A stretch of 64,000 bases of DNA from Periplaneta americana (Eukaryota; Arthropoda; Insecta; Blattodea; Blattidae), in the NCBI RefSeq assembly GCF_040183065.1, contig NC_091121.1:62280287-62344286 (forward strand), written 5' to 3'. Of the stretch, positions 20,392-28,389 are shown in pieces; position 1 is the stretch's first letter, and each line of letters opens with the position of its first letter. The translations under genes were made by a program, and so were the position numbers. Below the pieces are notes generated by a model. The model did no database searches and was not told where the DNA came from. It saw only the letters and a list, made by a program, of their open reading frames with translations.

Positions 20392-23344
20392 GGAACAGAG
20401 GATGCATACTTTTCATTATGAAATTTAAATTATGTTTCTTCTTGTGAATTTTCTTTTGCAAGTAAAATATAATCGTGTTACTTACACCCTCATAGTTCTT
20501 CGCTTCTACACCTCTTTTGGTGACAAGAGACACTTCCTGGGCAATACCTCTCTGCTCTGTGGGCATAATAATGTTCAAGTTAATAATTTTTAACTCTGCA
20601 AGATGATATATATTCTATCTGTTAGTCATTTAATCTGGTTATGCCAATGTATAATGATAAGAATTCAGTGAAGTTAATTCTAATATAACTTACATGTAAA
20701 GTAATTTAATTATTATGTGTGAAATTACACGATTCTTTAAAAAAAAAATGTATATCGAGAGGGCAACATACCACAAGGATGTACCAACAAATTGTACATT
20801 ATTGAAATATTTTACTGGAACCTATTTATGTTTGAAAGCATACACCAATTTCACATTTCTGATAATCCTACTTGTCTGTGGTGTAATAATCATGATGAAG
20901 ATCTGGAACACATTCTTCTATACTGTCCATCCATAAACCACAAAAGAAGTAAATTAAAATCATCAGTATCAGTTGCAGAAGACACAGCCCTGCAGTATAT
21001 ATTGACTACACCCCAACTCTGGCTACTAGCAACAGGCATCTATAATGAACACCGATCAAAATACCCCTCATTTCTCGTGAAAAACAACAACTGAATATAC
21101 TACAGTGGACTATAGTGGACTTTACGTTGTCGGCAAACAGCTGGATACATTAAGAAGATTGACTGATTGGTTGATGTTTGAAAGCAATCGTTTGAGAATT
21201 ACAATGGGCATGAAAAAGAATCAAAGAAAGTATTTGTTATGTAGACAAGGATAGGAAAAATAATTCCATATTGATATGGCTCTAATTTAAAATTTCAGTT
21301 TTATTGATAGTAATATGTTGGTCACATAAATTGCAAACATAGGTACTTACGTGGTGGAACTCGAGATATGAAGCATATTTCGAAAGAATCGTAATTTTCA
21401 GTAACAAACGAAAACTTTCCTTTTGAAATATCTTCTTTTTGTGATAGAATATGTCCTTTAGAGTCCCGTACCTGTAAACAGAAATAACATAATTTATAAT
21501 CAGAAACAAATTTGAGTACTTTCTAGATTTTCCTTACTGTCATTCGTGATGTCATTGCATCACTTGCTAGATTCATAAAGTCATTTGATGCAGGAGATTT
21601 CTTTTTAACTTGGCTCCTAATGAACATAGCCTATTTCGATATAAAACTCATATCCCCTGGTAGAGGGGAAGAGAAGGCCTGATGGCCTTATCTCTATCAG
21701 GTTAAATAAATAAATAAATAAAATACTCTGCTAGTCTGCAAAATTCTATAAAGGAATGACACCCGTTCTTTGAAAGTTGCAATATTATTTTACAAAAGTC
21801 AATTTTAGTTGAAATCAGTAATATATTTCAGCATCTTTTCAAGAACATATTTTTTTGTTTTTTGACCAATGGCGGGTATTTGACTTACGTCATACACCCA
21901 TATGAAGCCAGATATGTAGACCAATTTACCGACAGAGTCGTTGCTCAGGGTGTGCCATAGGAGACTGGTCTATGCTACACCCGCGATGAGATGATTTGTT
22001 GGGATGCCATAGGGGAACCGGAGCTTCCTGGAGAAAACCCGTGTTACCTGGCCCACGGGCTTGCCCAACACAAGTTATAAATCGGGGATACACCAGGGAT
22101 CGAACCCGGGACCACAGGATTATAAACATATTTATACAGTTATGTCATTCAAAGACCACGTATTTACATTGTTTTATTGTAATCTATTCCATTCTTTCTT
22201 ACAGTTTAGAGATGTTGACATTTTACATAACCTACAGAATAAACTGATTTACACAGTATCCCAGAAACATGCTATCAACACAATACCAGGTTCACCCGAA
22301 AACCATAAACAATGAAAATGGACAACATCCGATTTAGATGTGGACAAAAAAATTGCTGATGAATTTTATTTCCACACTAGCTTTATTACTTGTGTTTTGA
22401 AGAAAGTCATACTGGTGACAAATATTTGCACTCAACAAATTAAAGAATTTATAACATATTATTATTATTTATTTTTTTTTTTTGGTAATTCGGTAGAAAA
22501 CGTTGGTCAATATGGTGGACATAATCGAGGATCAGTGACAGGTTAGGTTTGGTTTGTTCAGGCTTTTGTATCCCCACCAAAAAAAACGTAGCCTACATGC
22601 AAGGCATACGAAAAACCTGAACAAAACAAACCTAACCTAACCTTCCCCTAACCTGCTATTGATACTCGATATCATTTATGTCCGTCATACTGACCAACGT
22701 TTTCTACCGCATTACCTTCTCTCTCTCTCTCCCTCTCTCTCTTTCCCCCCTTTAGAGACAGGATTATAAGCTCTTCTTTTATGATACATTACAGAAGAAT
22801 TAACAATTTGTATGTAAAATGGTAAGCTAAATGGCAGGAAATCGGTACCTTAATTTGAATAATTGGCAATCATTATGGAAAACATCATCTACTGTAAAAA
22901 TGAACACATTTCACATTACCCGTAGTTTACATAGAAGCTACGAAGAGAAAGATTTCTGCCTGTAACTTAAATTTCAAACGACTTGCATTCATTATGCCTT
23001 GTAAGGAAAATAAACTATTATCAACTAGCGCAATTGCAGAAGTGAAATATAGAAAAAGCACAATCACTTTCAAGTCAATTCAACCGTATGGTAAATAGTT
23101 ATGGGTGTCTATTAATATTACTTGAAAGAATTACCATCTGTCCATAGATATAAATTATACTTACCACGTAATCAACTTTTTGTCCTGGAGCTTCCTGGAC
23201 CTCATAATCGCCGGTTACAAGTACATTCGACTGCAATTCCTCTTTGAGACATTTCTGTGCGTTCGGTTGTAGCTTCCACATAATTCCATCCACATTGACA
23301 ATTAAAATAGCGATCACCGCTGCTACTAGAGCTGTGAACTCCAT
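10694..23344 (-). CDS. bai: p24-delta family cargo receptor (TMED10 / baiser), complete, 5 coding exons
   Basis: Encodes a type I membrane protein that cycles between ER and Golgi and helps load cargo into COPII and COPI vesicles. Joining 23344..23165, 21471..21351, 20556..20486, 13276..13150 and 10815..10694 gives 206 residues with consistent splice phases (0, 1, 0, 1). Order: N-terminal hydrophobic signal (about residues 3-20); GOLD domain with the expected cysteine pair (C32, C93); a coiled-coil stalk with [19 protein letters not shown] (about 130-150) and the family motif [10 protein letters not shown]; one membrane segment (about 173-195); and a cytosolic tail [11 protein letters not shown]. 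The tail's double Phe and dilysine are the known COPII/COPI signals, and it appears identical to the animal TMED10 tail as I recall it. The ATG at 23344 is chosen because it directly starts the signal peptide. Introns hold a mariner copy, LINE pieces and SINEs. It diverges from NDUFAF1 at 28.1 kb. Confidence 0.95.
11015..11253 (+). mobile_element. tRNA-derived SINE, family B
   Basis: A tRNA-like head with a B-box-like ggattcgaattcc is followed by a body containing ttgagttttt...ccccaactgtaggctgaatgtcaggtaatcc and a CTCGCCAAATATCA-type end. A second copy in opposite orientation is at 51902-52082. Located in the last intron of the p24 gene. Confidence 0.75.
11783..12692 (-). mobile_element. mariner (DD34D-type) transposon, decayed
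   Basis: Terminal inverted repeats share the core actgaaagtcatgagcaa at about 11792 (plus) and 12675 (minus), each flanked by a nearby TA. The minus strand reads as a mariner transposase. An N-terminus opening [20 protein letters not shown] lies at about 12460-12525. The catalytic stretch [10 protein letters not shown] and then [20 protein letters not shown] is at about 12020-12150, and a C-terminal tail [11 protein letters not shown] is near 11920. The HDN...YSPDL...D pattern is the mariner catalytic signature. Several stops and frame changes break it. It sits antisense to nothing but intron sequence, in the same orientation as the p24 gene. Confidence 0.88.
12841..12942. repeat. Two-copy tandem repeat, 51 bp
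   Basis: tcttacaattgagacatgag and the following 31 bases recur once at 12892 with very few changes. Intronic; function unknown. Confidence 0.88.
13150..13276 (-). CDS. bai: p24/TMED10 coding exon 4
   Basis: Codes the stalk region [20 protein letters not shown] to REEEMRDTN. Acceptor tttacag, donor gtgagt; the last base is the first base of the next Glu codon. Confidence 0.93.
13277..15830. other. Intron 3 of the p24 gene, left part: nothing recognised
   Basis: AT-rich intronic sequence. Short open frames in both directions show no family signature, and I see no repeat with definable ends. Confidence 0.4.
15835..16085 (-). mobile_element. LINE reverse-transcriptase C-terminal fragment
   Basis: Read on the minus strand with a frame change, this gives [20 protein letters not shown], then [20 protein letters not shown] and [11 protein letters not shown]. 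The 'WFGHV.RM...R.PRQ.LE..P.GKR..GR' pattern is the C-terminus found in many arthropod LINE reverse transcriptases. It abuts the endonuclease fragment at 16090-16745 in the same orientation, so the two are probably the ends of one element that lost its middle. Confidence 0.78.
16090..16745 (-). mobile_element. LINE apurinic-like endonuclease fragment (RTE/'CFDP2-like')
   Basis: On the minus strand the endonuclease begins near 16660 with [20 protein letters not shown], the usual 'R.GTWNVRTL..AG' start. At 16090-16320 it continues with [33 protein letters not shown] and TIGKQS; GDLNAK corresponds to the catalytic GDFNAK motif. The middle of the domain is decayed and includes a poly-A run near 16431. 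The pattern matches LINE proteins commonly mis-annotated as craniofacial development protein 2. It lies in intron 3 of the p24 gene and is non-functional. Confidence 0.8.
16760..18215. other. Intronic, nothing recognised
   Basis: AT-rich part of intron 3 of the p24 gene; short poly-G (16761-16769) and poly-T runs only. Confidence 0.4.
18220..18553. repeat. Diverged tandem duplication, about 185 bp unit
   Basis: Two segments (about 18220-18365 and 18405-18553) share the same order of words: aactcattttctta, ttgccagc, aatgattcata, then aataatcaa..aatctt.acaga and agttgaagg-like ends. The two have diverged by many substitutions and small gaps, so this is an old local duplication or two neighbouring copies of one short repeat. 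Confidence 0.65.
18640..18842 (+). mobile_element. LINE 3'-terminal fragment with short tandem tail
   Basis: The plus strand contains, across frame changes, the LINE C-terminal string GGR-type 'RWEDNIKMDLR' (as gtagatgggaggataatattaaaatagatttgagg), then NLAQDRNRW-like and RAAMNL (gcagcaatgaacct). It ends in aagtaagtaa, a short-period tail of the kind RTE-type LINEs carry at the 3' end. It lies antisense to the p24 gene in intron 3. Confidence 0.72.
18850..20328. other. Intronic, nothing recognised
   Basis: Remaining part of intron 3 of the p24 gene; no family signature on either strand. Confidence 0.4.
20329..20391. repeat. (AAT)n microsatellite
   Basis: About 18 uninterrupted aat triplets beginning just after an agcagcaat stretch; close to exon 3 of the p24 gene. 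Confidence 0.95.
20486..20556 (-). CDS. bai: p24/TMED10 coding exon 3
   Basis: Codes the rest of the split Gln codon and [15 protein letters not shown] then VEAKNYEG. Acceptor cccacag, donor gtaagt. The alternative donor four bases upstream would shorten the protein by one residue and fits homologues less well. Confidence 0.9.
20745..21095 (+). mobile_element. LINE C-terminal fragment with zinc-knuckle motif
   Basis: The plus strand reads [20 protein letters not shown] followed by [15 protein letters not shown]. The C-x2-C-x7-H-x4-C arrangement with 'EHILLYCP' is the C-terminal knuckle of Jockey/I/R1-type LINE polyproteins that follows the RNase H region. The upstream part is lost. It lies in intron 2 of the p24 gene, antisense to it. 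Confidence 0.78.
21351..21471 (-). CDS. bai: p24/TMED10 coding exon 2
   Basis: Codes residues 61-100 plus one base: [20 protein letters not shown] through [11 protein letters not shown]. Acceptor tttacag, donor gtaagt. Confidence 0.93.
21866..22126 (-). mobile_element. tRNA-derived SINE, family A, 5'-truncated copy
   Basis: The reverse complement contains a B box ggttcgatccctggtgta followed by a body matching the copy at 37776-38085: aacttgtgttggg...cccgtg, ggttttctcc, cccctatggcatcccaacaaatcat. The tRNA A-box half is missing. Located in intron 1 of the p24 gene. Confidence 0.82.
22484..22716. mobile_element. Foldback MITE, 233 bp
   Basis: The outer ends are ggtaattcggtagaaaacgt (left) and the reverse complement ggtaatgcggtagaaaacgt (right). 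Homology continues inward with gaps for about 90 bases (ttggtcaatatggtggacat; aggttaggtttg). The centre is a short unrelated stretch. There is no coding capacity. A CT microsatellite follows directly at 22717. In intron 1 of the p24 gene. Confidence 0.82.
22717..22746. repeat. (CT)n microsatellite
   Basis: Nearly pure ct repeat abutting the MITE's right end. Confidence 0.9.
23165..23344 (-). CDS. bai: p24/TMED10 coding exon 1
   Basis: Codes residues 1-60: signal peptide, then the start of the GOLD domain ([16 protein letters not shown]) to PGQKVDYV. Ends at donor gtaagt in phase 0. Confidence 0.93.
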
Positions 23345-23997
23345 CTCCACGAAACGTCAATGTGAAGTCTTAAATGTTATAAACATGCAGTTATGAAATA
23401 CTGAATAAAATAACGCAGGAGAAAAACTTAATTTTAACTTAACATAATACTATAAAGAAACGTCGATGAGGTGGCTGCCATTAACCAACGGAATACAACG
23501 TCACTTCCCACGCTGCCTGATGTGGCCTTCATTCTTTATAAATTTCTTCTTATTCTTCTTCGAAACTGATCGACCTAATGGAAGAAGCTGAAGGTTAATT
23601 GGTGTATTTTTAGGTTATGTATGATATGGTCTCGTATTATCATTACGGTAATATGCATATTAACAGTTGCTGGTATGTAATTTCTCTTTAAGGAACATAA
23701 GGAACCTTACGAGCCAAGATTCCTTAGGCATACAATGTCGTATATTAATCAGTTTTTGTACAGTCGTTCGAAATTTTGCGAAATATCATTTCCAATCACG
23801 AGCCCTAATCCCTAGATTGGAAACAGAATAGGTATAATTTCACGTTATACTGTAGTTTTTTTTTTTGTAACTTTCTTAGGAAAAGAAGTTATAATTTTTA
23901 GAAAAATAATTATAATTACAAGAGAAACGTAATTTAACCTAACCTTACATAGCAGAGCAAGGCATGTATTGTAATAAATTGTATACAAACCTTTGGG
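23345..23997. promoter_or_regulatory. Divergent 5' flank of the p24 gene
   Basis: This is the leader and likely promoter side of the minus-strand p24 gene. The NDUFAF1 gene starts on the other strand about 4.8 kb away. I see no clear TATA/Inr arrangement and name no site. A cluster of taacctaacctt words lies at 23935-23948. The transcription start cannot be placed from sequence alone. Confidence 0.3.
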
Positions 23998-24205
23998 GAA
24001 ATTTCAGTATACGGATTCCTCACTGACAATTATATCTTAAAGTACTAAAAAGAACAGATTTGTCTGCGTTTGTCGAATGCACATCATCATGCTTACGAAA
24101 AGGCACTTTTCAGTGCCAGTAATTTATTTTGTGTGCACAAGGTTGAAATTTTCAAGTAAGAGGGAAAGAAAGGAATCCGTGTTCTGAAATTTATGCATTA
24201 TTAAT
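23998..24205 (+). repeat. Dispersed repeat R, copy 1
   Basis: About 208 bases running from atttcagtatacggattcct through cagatttgtctgcgtttgtc to ccgtgttctgaaatttatgc. Other copies are at 48068-48232 (plus, left end missing) and 50525-50730 (minus). Family unknown: I see no box A/B and no coding match. Confidence 0.88.
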
Positions 24206-24292
24206 ACGTAGTTCAGTGCCTTAGTAGGCGGTAACAGTCGTCACTTTATACACTCTTGTCGGAAGGTTATGTTAATTCATTCGTTCATAGTA

Positions 24293-24905
24293 GGCCTATT
24301 CTGCTTTAGGGCAGGTTTTTCATTGCAAACCCAGCTTTCTCTAATCTTTCTTATTCTCTGCCTTCCTTATAGTCTCCGCATATGATCCATGTATCTTAAT
24401 GTTATCTGATATCTCCTGCCCCGAACTTTTCTTCCGTTCACCATTCCTTCCAGTGCATCCTTCAGTAAACAGTTTCTTCTTAGCCAGTGCACAGCCAATT
24501 TATTTTTCTCTTCCTGATCATTTTCAGCATTATTCTTTATTCACTCTGTCTCTGCCCTTTTTTTTTTTTTTAGATAGTCTATTCATCAGAGCGCTTCTCC
24601 GCCCTCCGCCCTCCCGACCACCCTCCTTTATTATTGAATACTGATGTTTGAGTGTAAGAGAATTAATCAAGACCAGGATTTAATTGTTACTGGAAAGTAT
24701 GAAAGCGTATGTAGATTGATTTTTATATTTTTATTTCTCGTACAGTTTGTGCTTTGCTTGAGCTATCCGTAAAAGATTGTTTTGTTGCTTTTCTAGCCGA
24801 CTCCGCTTTTACATGCTCATTATACATAAACACTCGTTTAAAAAGATTGGAGAATGCTGGGTTTGCAGTGAAAGACCTGCCATTGGGCAGAACACTGAAT
24901 GAATG
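24293..24905 (-). mobile_element. Two LINE 3' fragments facing each other
   Basis: 24293-24560 is antisense sequence of a LINE 3' region (gcaggtttttcattgcaaac, tagtctccgcatatgatcca, gccagtgcacagccaattta). The same family reappears at 34.9-35.2 kb. At about 24800-24905 a second piece of the same end (gctgggtttgcagtgaaaga, gacctgccattgggcagaa) lies in the plus orientation, so the two pieces form a loose inverted pair. I recognise this repeat from cockroach sequence by memory only. Confidence 0.6.
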
Positions 24906-25059
24906 AACCTCATTAATGAGGAGAAGGGAGGATATACATGCTGCAATGGTGAGAAATGGATAGGTACAGTTTTAGATTAATTCTAATTGATTACCTAAAA
25001 TAAATAATCTCTCAAAACTGTATGTGATAAAAGATTTTTACATAAAATCCTAAAACATT

Positions 25060-25700
25060 ATTTCATCATCATCACTAGCATTACAACCCTGAATGGATTT
25101 TGACTTCTAGAAAAACAGCTTTCCATTTTGTTCTATCTACAACCATAGATTTTTACCCTCTTGTTCCCACGATTTTCAAATTCGATATCACGTTATCTAT
25201 CTACCTCTTCTTAGGTCTTCCCTACCTCCTCCTGTTGTGTAATCCATTCTTCAACATCTTTTTGGGCATGAATGTTTCTGACATTCTTCCTGGATGTCCA
25301 AATCATCTTAATCTTTGAGATTTTGTGAATTTGAGAATGTCTTGTCCTTAAGTCAAATTATTTAACTCATGATTGTAGTGCAGTCTCCATCCATAATGAT
25401 CTCTAACAGGACTACTGTATATATCCTGTGAAATACTTTTTTCTCAAAACATCTCAAGTCGTTCTCATTATCTTTTGTTAGGGTCCATACCTGTGATCCA
25501 CACATTACTAGAGGATGAACCAGCAATCTGTGTATCTTTATTTTTGTTGTTCTTGTGACCAGTAGGCCTATATGTTTAATTAGATTTATACTTGCATATA
25601 ACCCTGGAAGACCACTGAAGAGACTTCTCGACTTTTAATATGAGACCGGACGAGATCAATCTGTGGCTCAACTCCTTGGATGATATTTGCATAATATGAC
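25060..25700 (-). mobile_element. LINE reverse-transcriptase 3' fragment
   Basis: On the minus strand, about 25380-25530 reads LLVHPLVMCGSQVWTLTKDN then ENDLRCFEKKVFHRIY. This is the 'L.RP.VTYGSE.WTLTK...L..FERK.LRRI(Y)' block near the C-terminus of arthropod LINE reverse transcriptases. The flanking 25060-25320 part looks like the more 3' sequence of a similar element. Broken by stops; relic. Confidence 0.72.
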
Positions 25701-26256
25701 CTCTTCCTGACTTGTATCCTTTCTTTTATAGTTATCTTACAGTCATTCATGTCACAGTTGTTATTTATCAGGACTCATCGTCATCATCATTAAGCTTTCA
25801 AGGATATAGCCACTATTGATATGTTCTCGCCTTACAATTCATCCATAAGTTTTTTAATTGCTTGGTCCGCTTTTTTCTTCCATTTGGAGTATGTATTTCA
25901 TGATTAATTTTGGCAATCTTAATCTGGACATTTGGTTTACATGTTAATTCAGATTTGTTTTGTATGTTGCTATTTTCTTCTCAAGATGAAGGTACAGTAC
26001 TAAGTTTTTAATTGTGTAACACTATCGAATGTCATACCTTCTAGATACTGAAGTTCTGGGGTGCTCTTTTGTTGAGATAGATATTACCCGTATCATATAT
26101 ATATTTTTTCTCCTGCCTGCTTTACTGTTAGACCTATCTTTTTAACTATTTCGGCCTTTTCTAAGAACAGCTGTTTAATTAATGTTACTGGTAATCAATT
26201 TCTGGCAGCTATAACTATAAAATTAGCATAGACACAGATTTAGTTTGATTTGAAAA
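25701..26256. other. Intergenic, nothing recognised
   Basis: T-rich sequence with catcatcatc words (about 25770-25790). It may be more LINE 3' material, but nothing diagnostic is seen. Confidence 0.35.
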
Positions 26257-26600
26257 TACAGGGTGGAAGTAAAATAACCAGACAAATTAACAGGATGAAT
26301 ATTTCATGTTGCATATAACAAAAAAGTCTAGAATCATATTGGTGTAAAGTTTATAATTTTCGCAGAAAAAATCATTTTCCCAAAATCTTTAACACCCTCT
26401 GTTTCGATAACTATTGCAAGTGGGAACGTGATTTATATCTATGTTCATAGAGAATCTAATAAAGAATTATTTTTTCTTTTGGCATATTTTCTAATTAACC
26501 GTTCATTTCACAACAAAATATAATAAAGGTTTTTTTTTTATAGTTATAGGGTGCTCTTAATGCCCTTGAATGTGCCTGGTTATTTCACTTCCACCCTGTA
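26257..26600. mobile_element. MITE with TA duplication, 344 bp
   Basis: The ends are tacagggtggaagtaaaata and, reverse complemented, tacagggtggaagtgaaata, both continuing accag. The terminal TA at each side fits a TA target duplication. The interior is AT-rich and non-coding. Likely a non-autonomous relative of a Tc1/mariner-like element. Confidence 0.85.
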
Positions 26601-27493
26601 TATATTTTCTTTTCCGTCATTAAGGCCAATTGCATAGTGTAGGGCCAGGCTGTAGAAAGATTGTTTGGGAAACATTAATTGAGGCATTTAAACATTATAA
26701 ACGACACAGCTTAAGCCTATTGGGCCATTCCATCTAAACAAAATTCAGATGCATTCCAATTATATTATTGTCCCTCCAGGGGTTCCTTGTTGTACGCACA
26801 TTTTGTCTTCCTATTGCTATGTAATTGTAGAACTGACATGAAATTTGCTGTGACTCCATATTTAGCTGTATCTAGATCTAATTATAAACTTGTATCCTTT
26901 GTCCATGTTTAGGGCTCACAGATGTCCCGGTTAACTGGGAAAGTCCCGAATTTCTAACATTTGTCCCCCTGTCTCAAAAAAAGTGTGTCCAGGATGCCAA
27001 ACGTCCCGGTTTTCCTACAGAATATAAGATATTGTTTATGCTATTTTTGTAATTTTCCGATTTTATTAGTATCATAATTGATATTTAATTGAATGAATTC
27101 TGTCCTCTCCTAGACTCAACGAGAATGTGTCAGTATGAGCATGACTACTTATCAGTTTTTGTTTTATTTTGCCGTGTTCTAATGCTTCAATAGAGAGGGT
27201 TTTCTCACATATGAACTTCTATGGACTGCTGAGAATAGTCTCCAAGTACATTGTACATTGTAAAATGAATACTTACCTAAAGACACATTACAGAAGTGTT
27301 TCATGTTCAAAATGATACGAATTAAATCTCCAAAAACAGTAAATTTGAAGAAAAGATTCACTCATCAGAACAGTATTGCTATAGCAACAAGCATCACTAG
27401 TTAATGTAACTTTTAGTGAGTGTTGACCTATTATTTCATTTATTACAGATGCGTGTGTACTAATTTAAAATTTAAATTATGTTTTCTTTAATG
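26601..27493. other. Intergenic, nothing recognised
   Basis: AT-rich. A stretch at about 26915-27010 (gatgtcccggttaactggga ... acgtcccggttttcc) contains a repeated tcccggtt word but cannot be assigned. Confidence 0.35.
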
Positions 27494-27700
27494 ACACTCC
27501 CAACTACGAGGTTATATCAGCATTGCCTGTGTGCCAGAATTTTGTCCTGCAGGAATTCTTTTACATGCCAGTAAATCTACTGACATGAATCTGTCGTATT
27601 TAAGCACACTTAAATGCCATCAACCTGGGCTTGGATTGAACCCGCAACCTCGGGCACAGAAAGCCAGCACTCTATCGACTGCGCCACTCAGGCCGACTGC
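27494..27700 (-). mobile_element. tRNA-derived SINE, family D
   Basis: The reverse complement begins gcagtcggcctgagtggcgc and continues with an A box-like stretch, then a B box (gggttcaatccaagcc) and a body ending in ctcgtagttgggagtg. It lies upstream of the NDUFAF1 coding exons. Confidence 0.82.
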
Positions 27701-28098
27701 ATATGTACTACCATAAATGTAACTTATCCCTGTTTTTATTGTATTATGTCCATATAGCTTCACAAAATTTTCTTTATATATCCCCAAAATTTTCTAAAAT
27801 GCCCAGTTTTTTGGTTTTGAAATCTGGGAGTCCTGTCCATGTTGCAAAATTATTTACAGGCATAAAGTCTTTCCATACGAGTATTTTACCATTTCCATCT
27901 TTAATCTGTGCCGATAATTCCTGTGTAGCCTTCTTGATTGCATTATGTGGTTTGTGTCATTTATTTCAAGATGTTTGTGAACTCTGTTTGAGACTGATCA
28001 ATGAATATGGTTATTGTACGTTATTATATCGATGTTGAGTAAAATGTCAAAAGATACTTGTGCATATTTTATTTACTGTAAATATTTATTGGTTTCAG

Positions 28099-28115
28099 CT
28101 TAAATTCTGGCTGAA
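28099..28115 (+). promoter_or_regulatory. Splice acceptor and short leader before the NDUFAF1 start
   Basis: ttggtttcag ends at 28098 and the ATG follows 17 bases later, which suggests that a non-coding 5' exon lies upstream. That exon could not be found. Confidence 0.5.
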
Positions 28116-28389
28116 ATGCTCCTGAAGTTGAATTTAGGAAGACCAATTCATGCTTTAGTCTCTTGGCATTTGAAAACATCCTGTAACATCACACGCCCTA
28201 TTCATACAGCTTCTGTTGTATTATTCTGGGAGCGTGACCCCAAAGGTGGATATCTGCGAGATAAGCCAAAGTATCCTACAACGCAATTGATCCGTGATGG
28301 ATTAAAAGAACTTAAAGATGAAATACGATTATGGAAAGATGAAGTAACAGAACATTTTGAATGTGACCCAATACTAGCTTTCAGACCAG
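28116..28389 (+). CDS. NDUFAF1: NDUFAF1 coding exon 1
   Basis: Presequence and linker helix, residues 1-91 plus one base; donor gtatgc. Confidence 0.88.

Noticed and set aside
20236-20578. Frames rich in Asn or Tyr across 20329-20391
   Set aside because: They are translations of the (AAT)n microsatellite, not proteins.
21996-22315. Frames in the SINE at 21.9-22.1 kb, and possible tRNA genes at SINE heads
   Set aside because: A and B boxes belong to SINEs; no head folds obviously into a full tRNA with acceptor stem, and all are followed by SINE bodies.
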